NCBI GenBank assembly: GCA_019614645.1
Contig: JABWDB010000014.1
Location: forward strand, 6,608,501-6,672,500
DNA length: 64,000 bases
Source: Stratiolaelaps scimitus
Taxonomy: Eukaryota; Arthropoda; Arachnida; Mesostigmata; Laelapidae
Direction of reading: 5' to 3'
The translations under genes and the position numbers were made by a program. Below, piece after piece: positions 46,729 to 58,682 of the stretch. The notes under the pieces were generated by a model that was given only the letters and a program-made list of their open reading frames with translations, was not told the origin of the DNA and did no database searches. Positions within the stretch are counted from its first letter, which is position 1. Each line of letters starts with the position of its first letter.

Positions 46729-46842
46729 GTCTGTGGTTCTCAATGTCTATTCAGGAAGTTGACTGGGTGTTATCAACTAGATGTTATTAATGATCGAAAA
46801 ATCAATAAGTTCGGAATTCGTTGCTGTCCCCATAGACGGCAG
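46729..46842 (+). CDS. Candidate cysteine-rich exon, 38 codons
   Basis: An AG acceptor (TTGCTCGCGCAG, ending 46728) and a GT donor (CGGCAG then GTAGAC at 46843) bound a 114-bp open segment. In phase 0 it reads VCGSQC, then RKLTGC, and later IRCCPHRR: six cysteines in 38 residues. A hydrophobic stretch rich in Cys precedes it in the same frame. It could be part of a small secreted peptide gene, but no family match, start exon or terminal exon was found, and consensus splice dinucleotides are common by chance. Confidence 0.2.
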
Positions 46843-47286
46843 GTAGACACGATACACGCGACAAGGATTTGTTTATGCTGACGTTGTTGTGACATCACAT
46901 GATTGTAACAAAATTCAAAGCGGACAGCCGCTGTGGTATCGCCTCTAGTACAGCGTAGCGGAGACTACATTACGGCCGTGATTAGGCATTCATTGATGAT
47001 GATTATGCAAATGACAAAGTGTCAAATATATATGTATGTACTTTTGGTGAGGGTCCCGCGTGTTTAGTCACCGTCTCCTATTTGTTGCGCACTAACAGAT
47101 TTTGCCGACTCATTATATACAATTATACTCATTATATAGCTGTCAGCCAGATTTATGTCACATTGTCAGTTCTTACTAATGGCGTCAGTAGTTCACTTAC
47201 GAAATGAGTCCGCTGTATGTACAGCTGCTATCAGCCAACACTGACTCGTTGTGCTCATTGAATTATTATAGTTCTTAATTAGTTGT

Positions 47287-47345
47287 CACATTGATTTAGT
47301 GGTAAGTGCTGCGTACGTACAAGCTTTCCACCTGAAATCCAGCAA
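47287..47345 (+). mobile_element. Possible tRNA-derived head
   Basis: TTTAGTGGTAAGTGC resembles an A box, and CCTGAAATCC at about 47331-47340 resembles a mutated B box at roughly tRNA spacing. The arms do not pair well enough for a functional tRNA. Confidence 0.25.
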
Positions 47346-47686
47346 TTTGCTCATACTGCATTTTTCTTTGTTGTCCAGTTTTCTCTCCCTTTCCAACGAT
47401 CCCGATGGGCGTTCAACACTAAATGACCTTCTCAAAGTCATTATTATTATTACCTCGATGATCGTCGACTAACTCAATATTCGCGCGCAACCATCTTAGA
47501 TTCGGCCTCGCTCCCTTGTTCTGCTACGATTATATGATATTATATGGCGAGAGAGACAGATAGATACATATCTATCTATCTATATATAAATATATATATA
47601 TATCTTATATATATATATAGAGAGAGAGGAGGTCTAATGACTCGTGTCATCGGTAAACAGCACAACGAATAAGAGCGCTGAGACGA

Positions 47687-47745
47687 GGCGTACCGATATA
47701 GTATAATGGTTGATGTCTGCCTATACAGCTTCGGGCATATTGGTA
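47687..47745 (+). mobile_element. tRNA-like remnant
   Basis: GATATAGTATAATGGTTGATG closely resembles the D-arm of tRNAs such as tRNA-Asp or tRNA-Glu (ATAGTATAGTGGTTAG). CTGCCTATACAGC follows as an anticodon-arm-like element, and GCTTCGGGCAT as a poor B box. It is probably a tRNA pseudogene or a SINE head. Confidence 0.35.
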
Positions 47746-48372
47746 CTGCACGATACAGTGATGTAATTGCTCACTGCATCGTTGCATTGTTGTCTGCTGC
47801 TACATCTGTAGTCGTTGTTGCTGCATTCATCGGTGTACCCACCTACGGCTCTTGGTGCTGGTGAATCCTGCAATTTCCGGCCAAACACCGTTGTCGCTGC
47901 ACCTCGGTGCCTCGTACGCTTCACGTTATCGACGACAAACGCCATAGCATTGCAACGTTATCCACAGACCCATCATTGTGATATATATATATATAATCGC
48001 ATTAAGTACCACTAGAGGTCTGCCAGCATATTCCTGCTTTGTCGGCACATAATCCGTTCTTCGTCGTCGTCGTCGTCGTCCTAATCCGGTGGTGGTGGTG
48101 TTGTCGCTGGCGAGCGGCAGACGCCAAGATTCGCCTGGTCGTCCGTCGATCAGCGCGGCGGCTACAGCCATCAAGGCAGCAACACAATCCATAATAGCGG
48201 CGGCAGTCGCGGTAGCAATCACACTATAAGCGATAGACGAAGACCGCTTGACACTGAATAGTCAGTCAAGCGGTCGATCAGGAGGCCGGAGGCCGCATCG
48301 ACGAAACGATCACCACAGCTGTCCCATTTGATTGCAGACTGGAATTGGGATTGATGTGTTTGTAGGTATAAT

Positions 48373-48373
<1 letters not shown>

Positions 48374-48409
<36 letters not shown>
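48374..48409. repeat. (AT)n microsatellite followed by CA/TG palindrome
   Basis: An AT run of about 36 bp. Just after it, ACACACATATATATGTGTGT at 48423-48442 is a perfect 20-bp palindrome. Confidence 0.9.
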
Positions 48410-48419
<10 letters not shown>

Positions 48420-48468
48420 TATACACACATATATATGTGTGTATATGTATATGCCATATTCGATAATC

Positions 48469-48499
48469 GTACAAGTCGACATTATCATTCGACTTGTAC
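48469..48499. repeat. Perfect 11-bp stem-loop
   Basis: GTACAAGTCGA and TCGACTTGTAC arms separated by the 9-nt loop CATTATCAT. Confidence 0.9.
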
Positions 48500-49503
48500 T
48501 TGTATACTCCCGTGTCTCCGTCGCATAATCATTGCCGAAGCTACAATAGATCGCTCGTTCGATTTCCTGCCTCCCAACATGCCGCAACAGACGATATCGT
48601 CGTCAACCCGAAGTCCGAGCCGGCGGGGTCCGAGGGACGCACCTCGAGCGCACGCCGCAGTTACAATGAGCACATTTCGTTCCCGCTGTTCCTTTGCATG
48701 CCTACAAATGCCTAAAGATGCACATCGTTCATCGTCTCCCACCGACGGCTACATCGAAGTATCATTTCAACTGTGTTGACGACTGCTCATCTCGATCCGT
48801 CCGCGAATGCTTGTTCTCGACCGATCAATTTGATGGCACTACCCCGATCTGCCATTCGTACCCCAGCGCCAGTCGCAGCAAGTTTTGGCGGCGGCGGCGG
48901 CGGCGGCGGCGGCGAGAGTCACCGTAACGACGCGTGTGCCGTTCATGAGCACGGAATGCGAATCCCCCAGAACGAATCGCGCAAGATATCATCCCGTGAC
49001 AGAAACTAAGCAGCGTTGTGTTGAACCGAGGCGATTCTCTCTGGCGAGAATTGCCGACTCTGCGAGCTGTTCTCGACGAGCGATTCTCACTGACACGGAA
49101 GGACACGGTGCAATTTGCTGTCAGGGGCACGCAGGCCTCTAGACATCGTGTCTACAAGTGCCTGTTAACAAGGCGCGTCATTAACACGTTATCCCCACCA
49201 GCTAGATAGGATCATTTAATTGTTATGATTAACTCACTCACGTGACCTCCCCGAGTAGACACATCGAAGCTGATTATTAATCAGCGCGTCACAGCGGCGC
49301 TCACTGAGAGGACACTTCGCCACTTCGCGACGGCTTCGTTCTGTTCGGTTGGTCGCCGAAGCAATTGGCCCTCCATATCTCCGGGGGCGTTTTGAGACGA
49401 GAGATTTATTAAATCTGGCTATAATACAGCCAATGAAGCTGGCTAGCCTACGGAATAGGCGCATTTTCACGTGGCTCATCCCAGCAGATATAAAAGTATA
49501 AGA

Positions 49504-49525
49504 AAACGCTAGTTTACAAGTTCGA
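49504..49525 (+). repeat. 22-bp dispersed repeat, copy 1
   Basis: A segment running AAACGCTAG then TTTACAAGTTCGA, found again at about 51491-51512. The end ACAAGTTCGA resembles a pol III B box, so both could be fragments of a tRNA-derived repeat. Confidence 0.5.
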
Positions 49526-49967
49526 ATCGTCTTCCCCGAAAAACGCATGTTGAACGGAAGCTATAAGCCAGGAGAGAACGCGATCGAAAATCCTGAAGAG
49601 AACCACATTGAGAAGAAACCGGCAGGACATGGCCGGACAGCAGCCGTCCCGGTGCATCGGTGCACCAGCAAGACAAACATAACAACAATAGCCTTAATTC
49701 GCCCCATGTCACCAAGAGATCGCCCGCGGTACTCTAGTGCGAAGGATCGTGAATTCGAGTTGAGTGACGGCGTCTTCTCGGGCCAAGGGCGACTTTTGCA
49801 AATGGTCCTTTTTAGCTGAGATATGTTAAGTAGAAATGCAATACGCTTCTTAAAAATGCCTTATCAATGGGAGGCTGGATGGAGTGTTCATAAACGACTT
49901 AGAGTTGCCTCGTAGCGTTTGCCCGCTCGGGATAATTTCTAGTAAATTTCCAGGAAAAGGCAGAGAA

Positions 49968-49969
<2 letters not shown>

Positions 49970-50030
<61 letters not shown>
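49970..50030. repeat. Compound (TA)n(GA)n microsatellite
   Basis: About 31 bp of TA followed directly by about 30 bp of GA. Confidence 0.9.
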
Positions 50031-50032
<2 letters not shown>

Positions 50033-51490
50033 CTCAATTTAAAACGTCAACTTCCGCTGGTACTGCTGCTGTTGTTAAAAAATGTTGATGCTGGCACACC
50101 AGAATGTTGTAGACTTCTGAGCGGCTTATATCCTCTCTTCTTCGATGCAAGGCTTTTCTCACCAAGGGTATAACTATGTTCTTCTTCATCCATTACCCGC
50201 ATTTATTCTCTTCTTCTGAGCCTTGTCCTTACCGAAGGTGACTAGGAGACTAACGGATATACAAGGTCGCTACTGCTGCCGACGCCACGCTGCTGGATGC
50301 CGGCGAGGCAAGACGATGACACCACTACCCCTACGCGCTGAGCCCCTCGGGTCCCTGAGCGCCGCGTTCGTTTCGTTGAGACCTTCTGGCGGCGGCGGTG
50401 GTGGTGGTGCCGACGGCTGTCGGCCCGCCATCAAGGACATGCGCATCTCTTTCGTGGCCTTCCAGGCATGTGCTGCTTGGCGCAGCGTGTCCCCAGTCAA
50501 GCGACCAAGCCGTCGGTCTAAACAGGGCTCACGTGAAGCCATCAGGGGAGCGGCCCGTAGCCGGTAGCGGATCGACCGTCTATCGACAATCCCCATCTGG
50601 ACTCCAGCGCCGACGAGTAGGCCCGCTCGGTACACGGCAGACTAGGCCAGGGAAGGCCATCTCAGAGTCTAGACACTCCCCGCCCCCCCCCCCTCCCCCC
50701 GCTCCTGCAAGACCCTATAACCCCAGTATCCTACAGACAATGCAAGCCTTTTCGCTTTATACTGCCGGGCTGCCTCCTGCCGAACGAGCCGGACACAAAA
50801 GCGCTCGAATCCCTCTAGACGTCCTATCCGTTGTACCCCCACGGAAGCGCGATATATGGCAGCCACATGTGTACTCCGCTCGCTTGTAGACGCGATGCCT
50901 ACAGCAGGGCGGGTTGGTCGCGACGAGATCGTTAACAGAGGTCCATCCTCAAAGCGACATCGTTTATCCTTCATACAAGGGTTTCTCTACCGCCCCGTCC
51001 GGCTTGTCTGTTAGATGATGTACTCAGCTTGCAGATGATGTAGCATAACATAATGGAGCTACCGGGAGAAGGGGAACTGTAATCTACTATTTCGAAATTA
51101 CAGTGTGCTCGCAGTGGTCGATTGATCCGTTGTTCCACACGGAAACTTCCTGTCGTTGTTGTTGTTGTTGTTGTTGGTGTCGTCGTCGGTGGTGTCAACG
51201 AACCACTGTATCGGTATCCAACCAAACACTTCACCTCACGTCCTGTAAGGAAGCTTTCTGTGGGTGAGGCCAATTCACCTGAGCTATTGGCCTACAATGT
51301 TTTTTGCTATCTCTTATATTAACTAATATAACTTGTATTAACTAATATAACTGCACTGCCCAGCTACTAAAGAAGCAAGCTAGCAACTCATGAAGTCAGC
51401 CTTATCCAAATAGGCTCTATTATTGTCTTTCAATTAATTTCACGTCTACGCTTTTGTAGTGATATATTTATTAAATTTAACGTTAATAAG

Positions 51491-51512
51491 CAAACGCTAG
51501 TTTACAAGTTCG
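51491..51512 (+). repeat. 22-bp dispersed repeat, copy 2
   Basis: Same segment as at 49504-49525, about 2 kb away on the same strand. The flanks after the shared part differ (TTTTGTAAG here). Confidence 0.5.
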
Positions 51513-54452
51513 ATTTTGTAAGTTTGATTTAAACACTTTTTATAAAAATGAGTGAGATCAAGTGAGCGATCACTTGTCGATCTGAATTGAGAACTAATTC
51601 TGAGGACGATGGAGCCGATTGTGATACCCCCCCCCCCCCTAAATGCACGAGCTACACACGAACTCCCACCATTGAAGCCCACGATGCGAGATGAGGGTTA
51701 ACATTATCCCGCGTGCCACCGTAATCTTACCCTATTCCAGCCTCAAAGCCACTCCATGAGCGAATCCATTCCAAGTAGCAACTTGTTTCTGACAGCCGCA
51801 ATCATCACTGAATGAACGACGCGTTCGTTATGCGCCAAATCGAACCGCGATGACGCTCGAATTTCAAACATCTCATTTCAATCTGTTCCCACTACGAGCG
51901 GACGATTTTGTCACGCAGACTTATTGTGTCATCCCTAAGCCTCTTCGCCTCTCGTTCCCTTGTCAGCCCACGGCTGTGCTCCGCCTGCCTAGCCACACAA
52001 CTAACTAAACCGTCACGGCCTAAAGCACTTTGGTTTAGTACCAATCCCTTTCAGCTTCGTAGTTTCTTTCTATCTCTCTCACTCTCTCTCTCTCCCCTGG
52101 CCTCTCGCGCCCGTAACGTGGAGTCGCGACGTCATCAAACACTCTGTCACGTGGGCAACACCCACGAGCAGTCCCATCTCCTCAGCGGAGTCGGCTCGCG
52201 TCTTAACGCCGCGCGGACCCAAGTCAGAGCCGTATCTTGCGATAAGCCGTTTAGGGGCTGCTCCATTATTCTACCACTGGTGACGTCGCTTGCTGCTTGA
52301 CACCAGCAAATGGCGGTATGCCGGACCGCTGCTGCTGCTGCTGGCTTGCCTCTAACGTGCGCGTGTTGCTTTTTGGCGCCTTTTGTTCTTATTCATCGAC
52401 ATTGTTATGCGATCCAAGTTCGCAGATTGGTGGACGGGGCTCGCACACAGACGTAGACCGTTGACACCTGCTGACGCGTGCGCTAAAAATAGACGGCGTC
52501 ATTTCGTCCGTCCAACAGCTGCACGATGTGGCGATCATGGGCAATACCGTTTGTCTCGTCGACCGACACACAGGCACATCCATCCCTAGCCGCGAGCGTT
52601 CACATATGGGGCACGGCATATTTGAGAGGGTGTCGAGCACAGGATACCGGACAGCGCCGTGAAAGCTGTGGAAAATGGGAAAAGTGACGGATTCGCCACC
52701 GAGGGGTTGAGCCTCTCGTGGGTCTGCCAGCGGTATCGACGACTGTCATTGAAGGATACACAGCTCAGGGTCAGATATGGGCAACACAGAGTTACCTGGA
52801 CGAATCAGGATGAGAGTCAGAGGTCGGCGTCACTTCTCTGTATTTGCTTCTCGAATCGTCTTGGTTTCATCTCTTTTTGTGTCCTGCTGTTAGTGACCGA
52901 CGTTGGTTCTACGGTTGCGGCAAGTAGCGCCGCAACATTTTCAGCAGGTAGACAATTGCTGCTAATCTGGTGCACACGGTCAGGTTGCGCGATTATGAAA
53001 CATATACTAAACTAATTGAATAACGTAGGGTGCGCGCAATTGTCCTTCGGTAAGTGCACGAAGTGTGGCAACGTCATTCTGCCCTGGGGGCATGGCATGG
53101 ATAAATAGACTGGTTGTGGGATATGTCCTAGGTCACAGTCTAAATCCTGCCGTGACCTCAGGTAAGGTGTGCATCTTCTTTCCGATATAAGACCGAAGCC
53201 AGCCGCGCAATAGTTCTTGCGAATGCTAAGATACCCTTGGTGTCTTCTGCTGGATCTCGCTATATCGGTTGACATAATATAAACAGAGTCCGTCTACCAG
53301 CATGGTGGAAAATGCAGCCTAAACATGATCATTCAGTATATATTTGTCATTTCTGACAAAATTCGAGCTATGGCGACGAGAGATGCCTACTTCGCTGAGG
53401 CTCTGTAGGTAAGCCTGATCGCTGTAGCGATTTGCAAACGGGTTGGTGTGACTCCAAAGCATGTGTAAGCTCAAGGTGCATTTAGAAGAGGTGTATTTAC
53501 CCGTTTGCTTGCACGAGTCACCACACAGTGGCAGGGAACCAGCTACGACCTCGTTCCGACGCCCCTGTTCCCAACTGTCTCTCTAATTATTCTATAATTT
53601 TAAGGCGCACAATCATCAACGTGACGTGATTAATTCGATTAATTGCCATCTATCATCATGCAGCCTTGGATGAAATTCGCAGCGTCCACTCTCCCGCCGC
53701 GAATCTCAAAGCATACCGCAAACGCCAGCCAATGGAGAGGCCTCGCGGTAAGACGCCAATTGTCAATTTTCCTAAAGGGCTTCTCGTTTTCTCTCTCCAC
53801 ATTGTATATCAGGGAGGGTCGTTTTCGTCCATTAGGTGGAGGGGATGGAACGAGATCGTGGATAGAATAACGACTTCGATCGATCGTCAAAATCGAAGAT
53901 GAGACAAACTCGCCACAAGAGCGGGTTCGTTCGCCAGCGTGTTCATCAAGTTACAGCCCTACCCTACGGCCCAATGTACTATATACTTGTATGGTAGCGA
54001 CAGACGGACAGTTGTTGCATTCGATAGATGCAACATTACAATATGCTGGTCAGATTGAGAAACGTCCCAAATCCCTGTTGAGGAAGTAATTTTCAAGTAA
54101 AAATTACTATTATAGCGAGCTTCTGAGATGCATGGCCACAGTGGACGTTCGCGTCAATGGTGCTCGAACAAGCGCTCGAACTAATAGTACCGATTCAAGG
54201 ACAATGCAAAAAAAATAAAAAAAAGGCGAAAATTTGCAGCTAATTTGTCACCCCCTCCAGGGTCGTTGTTCAGCTGAGTGCGTATCATATGCACAATATG
54301 CAACGTCACTGAATGAATGTGTCAAGCCTGGCCGGGCGTTGCAGACACAAGCCTCACTCGTCATGCAGAGACAGCGTGGCAAAGCTGGCGGGTGCCGAGT
54401 TAGTGACCAGAGATAGTCGACGCAGGCGGACGCGGAACGCATGATGCATCTA

Positions 54453-54459
<7 letters not shown>

Positions 54460-54498
<39 letters not shown>
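54460..54498. repeat. (TA)n microsatellite
   Basis: Pure TA run of about 39 bp. Confidence 0.9.
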
Positions 54499-54499
<1 letters not shown>

Positions 54500-54742
54500 G
54501 TTTTGCACATATATTATGCATCTATCCGAGTTGTTAACGGAACACGTGTGAAATACGCATATGACGCGTGCTAAGTGTATTCTAGCTCATTCAAGCTCAT
54601 GTCACATGAGTGACGTTCTTCGAGATGCAAACAAATGCTCTTCATTATAACTAGATTGCTAATTATCATATAGCTATCCTGAACGATTGTAACCGTGAAT
54701 CTTCCGCGCGTATCGTTTCATCGTATATAAATATTTTTCGTA

Positions 54743-54746
54743 ATAA

Positions 54747-54778
<32 letters not shown>
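54743..54778. repeat. (ATT)n microsatellite
   Basis: About 11 ATT units immediately upstream of the LINE remnant. Confidence 0.9.
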
Positions 54779-54787
54779 GCTATAATT

Positions 54788-55051
54788 ATTAAAAGTACCT
54801 TGCCGGGCAAAGTAGTGCTGTGTAGTGTTGTGGTCGTCGACAGAAAAACTTCTCACCGGGCAACAGAGTTTGTACTACCTACAGCCGTCAAAGTAACTAT
54901 CTGCCAGTTTCTAGCTTATCGGATGCCGTTGGTTTGGAGCTCGTTCCCGAAGGAGGTTAGGGAGCTGACCTCTACCAGGAAGTTTGCCAATGAGATAAAT
55001 AAAAATATTGCAGTGATAATGGTATATAATTGTATGAATCAAATAACCTGA
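54788..55051 (+). pseudogene. LINE reverse transcriptase C-terminal remnant
   Basis: The frame ends in RMPLVWSSFPKEVREL, then F-A-N-E-I-N-K-N-I. It follows the pattern W-N-S-L-P-x-x-[IV]-R, then F-K-x-x-L-K, found at the extreme C-terminus of many LINE (CR1, L2, Jockey-type) reverse transcriptases, including the preceding T-x-x-F-x-L-P block. It stops at 55051 and an AT-rich 3' UTR-like stretch follows. The rest of the reverse transcriptase is not present upstream, where an ATT run begins. This is a 5'-truncated inactive copy; the clade is unresolved. Confidence 0.55.
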
Positions 55052-55190
55052 ATATTGTGAATTGTAAATAATTTGAATATGTGAATGTATATATATGTTG
55101 ACAGAATAATCTATTATAATTGTGAAATCATAATTGCATTTGACCAATTTGGTGATGATACTCTTTTACTTTTACTCTATTTTTTTTAAA

Positions 55191-55241
55191 TCGAAAACTT
55201 AAGCATTGTTAAAATTGCAGCTCCGGAAATAAACCGCAAAT
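55191..55241 (+). mobile_element. tRNA-derived SINE, copy E (body fragment)
   Basis: ACTTAAGCATTGTTAAAATT, GCAGCTCC and GAAATAAACC match the body and AATAAA region of the SINE family. Head and terminal TTTACCTTTA are missing. It lies about 140 bp after the LINE remnant, in a cluster of repeats. Confidence 0.6.
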
Positions 55242-55302
55242 GATGTACGTTCAAGATTGGCGAGTCTGCTCTGAACTTCGTACGAGCTGTTAATGTGACG
55301 TT

Positions 55303-55405
55303 CAATAATGCTAACTGGTAGAGCACTGATAGTTCTACATACCGTTCAGTATCGTGGACGTTAAATGTTGGCTGTGGGTCAGTCCCGAAAAATCACTTAG
55401 TTCTA
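55303..55405 (+). repeat. Dispersed repeat, copy 2
   Basis: Counterpart of 46170-46260. It starts with AACTGGTAGAGCACTGATAG, which closely resembles a tRNA A box and D-arm. GGGTCAGTCCCG about 50 bp later could be a degenerate B box, favouring a tRNA-derived element. Confidence 0.45.
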
Positions 55406-56584
55406 TAATAGCTTTTTATATATATTTTTTTTTTGATTCAACACCGCACTACTGGAATAGTCGCGACGTGACTCGCTACATCGACAACGAAAACGGAACG
55501 ACTTCTCCCGCAGGCAAAACAAATTGACGATGATAACATCGGGCAACGCGTGACGAACAAGAGACACATCAACGAAGAGATCGAGCCACTATTTTTGATG
55601 GCACCTAGTGCATATATATATATATATACATTTTTATTAAACAAACGCTTACTTTTTTCTTATATAAAAATAGGCACATATAGCATATAATCGTATATTA
55701 AACGGTTTACAATACATTATACAATAAAGCATCCAGTTTAGCGAAAGTGGACCGGGCAATGACGACGAGTGCTAACCAGAAACAGGTAGAAATGTTCGTC
55801 TTTGTATTAGATGAACGGTCAGATGTAGGCAAACCTGAAGATGTACCGGTTTTAGCAATAAAGCTGATGTCACAAGCAGATGTTGTCGTTGCGTCGAGAT
55901 GAGGCCCCATATAGAGGTGCGCAATGTGAAGAGAGCCTATTTAAAGAAGATTCATTTTTATTTACCTTGCAGGTCGACTGTCGACATTAAATCGAGTGGG
56001 AGGCCGAAATTAATAGCTGACATTTTCGTCTCGTTGAAATGGCATCTAGGAATTCGTCGAGAATTTAGTTGTTGTTTACCAATTTCACACTCAACCAATA
56101 ATACAATTGTATAAGATTCGAAAAATCAGCTATAAATGAGCGTACTCGGTGAGCTTGACTCGGCCTGAGAAAATTCTGAAAATCGAATGCTGGGGATCGT
56201 TATGTAAACATTTCTGGTGCACCTAATATTTGCTCTATCTTAGTGTGTCTTTCGATAACAAGAACGATATAGGAAGATCTGATATATACTTGAACTGAAA
56301 AGTTTTACACGAGCCGTCTAAAAAATACAAGAATAATAATAACGACCGATATATATAAAAGTAATATGGGCACGCTAAGCAAATATGCGGCTCATTTTAA
56401 TATCAATTTCGCTGTCTAACTCATCTGCCTGATACGTCTGTGCTGTACTCTATTATTTTTTAATTTGATGATCCTTGATTGAATATTATTATTCACTAAT
56501 ATGATTACTATTATTAGGATTAAATTATAATTAGCAATTGTCTATCACAGCTGCAATATATACATTACGTTAAATTAGCCGACA

Positions 56585-56642
56585 TCAAACAGAATCGAAC
56601 TCCGAGATCACCAATCGCTGCTTTGAGCCAATACAAAAACCT
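56585..56642 (-). mobile_element. Possible tRNA-derived (SINE) head
   Basis: The minus strand reads TTGGCTCAAAGCAGCGATTG then CTCGGAGTTCGATTCTG, an A-box/B-box arrangement at normal tRNA spacing. It resembles the fragment at 13085-13145. The acceptor stem is not convincing. Confidence 0.35.
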
Positions 56643-57117
56643 AACAATCACAAACAATTCATTTTGCCGCCAATTAATGCTACAAACTAACTAACAACCA
56701 GCTAACTAACTACTAAAAATATCGACAAGAACAACACGGGTTGAATTACATATAGGCGAACATAATAACATTATTTATTGGCATTCGTTTCTCAACTTCA
56801 TCACACCTCACCCCCTCCCCTCGCCCTCCGTCGACATCGTTCAACCACTTCGTAGGTAGTATTCCCAAAATTCCCATCATACGTGGGATCATTCTTCATT
56901 ACCTTCAACCATCCGACCTTTAATCCACTTTCGGCTCATGGCCCTGAATCGTCTTTCCGATTTCATCCACACTCCTCTAACTACCCTTCTTCGGCTTTAT
57001 TTATTTATTTCTTTCGTTCTTTACCTCTCTCCACTCTCTCTCTCCTGTCTCTACGTCTATTTTATTTGTTTTTATTAGCTCGTGCGTGCGTACATTTTTT
57101 TCTCGTCGACTACACAC

Positions 57118-57148
<31 letters not shown>

Positions 57149-57190
57149 ACCCCGCTTCACATCCTCATCATAACCCTATAGAACTATGTA

Positions 57191-57194
<4 letters not shown>

Positions 57195-57260
<66 letters not shown>
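57195..57260. repeat. Long (TA)n microsatellite
   Basis: About 66 bp of pure TA, preceded by a CT run at about 57122-57150. Confidence 0.9.
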
Positions 57261-57261
<1 letters not shown>

Positions 57262-58633
57262 TTATATTTTATATCCCCCCATAGCGACCCATATACGGAG
57301 ATTTTCCCGCTCTGTCAACTATTATTATTATCATCATCATCATCATTATCGTCATCAGCAGAATCACCATTCAATACACTCCACAATCAATGCGTCGTCA
57401 TTAATCACCTCTATGTATAATATATCAGTCGGCAACGTTCTCTCTCTCTCTCTCTCTCTCTCTTTTTCGTACAATCTCATCGTCATATTGGTACCATCAT
57501 TAGTTACCATCACATTATCATCATCATCATCATCACCAGTATTTGTCACTAACTTAAAATATTGAACAACTATCTCATTTCCTCTCTCTCTCTCTCTGTC
57601 CCACTCTTTTCCGGTAGCAGCTCAGTCAGCCGGCCAGTCTCTGTCTCTCTCTGTTTGTCGCCTATTTTCTCGTCATTTTTCCTGTCGTTTGTTTTTAGCG
57701 TCTTTCTTCAACTTTTTCACAGCTATATCCTGACATAATCATCTCTCTCTCTCTTTCTCTCTCTCGTGAACTGCTTATTTTAACTGCGCGCGCGAGCAAA
57801 GGTGTGCAGTTGCATATCGACCCTATCTAAGTATTAATTAATATTATTCATTAATTATTACTATTATTATTATTATTGTCATCATCGTCATCATTATCAT
57901 GATTATTATTATTATTATTCCCGTCAGTATTGTTGACAGGTTTCAAAATCTCTCCACACACAAACAGACATACGCGCATAACAGTATTCACTCACCACTA
58001 CGTTATAGATGTTCATCGTTTCTCTACCGAACATTGTCTACCCGACACTGGACAAACAGGCATCTTAATTCATTAGAATGGTGTACCATATATGTAGAAT
58101 CATTCTATTTAGTGGGGCTCTTGTCTCTTGCCTTGCCGTACGCGCGATATCATCGCGGCGCTGTAGCGATTCGGTTTCTGCTACCCAGGTAACTATAAGA
58201 GCTGGCTGGTTAGGTGTCATTGTATCATTCTTTCGGCGTTTTTCAGTATCCTAATATCTCCCGATGGGTACCCCCACGCCCGTGTACTATACTTTATCGT
58301 AGTTCTCACAGACATCACGGACTGACCACATTTCGTCATTATCGGATTATCAAGCATCGTGCACGCCTCGTTGACGAAGCCGGCAAAACGGGGCCCGTGC
58401 CGCACCTAAACAGCGTAATCTCTGCCAATCCCTACTACCACTCTCAGTCTCACAGGTTCTGCCCGGGAGGAACTCGTGTTAGCCATGAAAAAATTGAACC
58501 AGTAGGTCCGAATCGAACTGATGCGAGCGCTCATCTGCCGCCTTCGTCAATGTATTTTTATCATATATAATCGTATGTGAAAGCATTATATCTCCGCGGC
58601 AATATCCCAGAGCTGTCCCCAATTTCCGTCGGT

Positions 58634-58639
<6 letters not shown>

Positions 58640-58681
<42 letters not shown>
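58640..58681. repeat. (AT)n microsatellite
   Basis: About 42 bp of pure AT. Confidence 0.9.

Positions 58682-58682
<1 letters not shown>

Larger units (their letters stand above)
47750..54740. other. Gene-free stretch with GC-rich and microsatellite blocks
   Basis: No gene is recognised. Contents: a CGT run at about 48061-48081, an AT run at 48374-48409, a perfect hairpin at 48469-48499, a GCG run at about 48888-48913, a compound AT/GA run at 49970-50030, a GGC/GGT run near 50391-50410, a GTT run near 51157-51178, a C run near 51627-51640, a CTG run near 52327-52341 and an AT run near 54460-54498. The segment AAACGCTAGTTTACAAGTTCGA occurs at about 49504 and again at about 51491. Confidence 0.5.

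Noticed and set aside
46729..46842. Assignment of the cysteine-rich segment to a known peptide hormone such as trissin
   Set aside because: Cysteine spacing does not match what I know of that family, so only a generic candidate exon is reported.
47687..47745. Functional tRNA gene
   Set aside because: The D-arm looks right but the T-arm and acceptor stem do not pair. A pseudogene or SINE head is more likely.
53120..53180. Third copy of the duplicated-unit upstream sequence
   Set aside because: A stretch near 53141 resembles 21446-21485 at about 75 per cent over 40 bp, but the match does not extend on either side.
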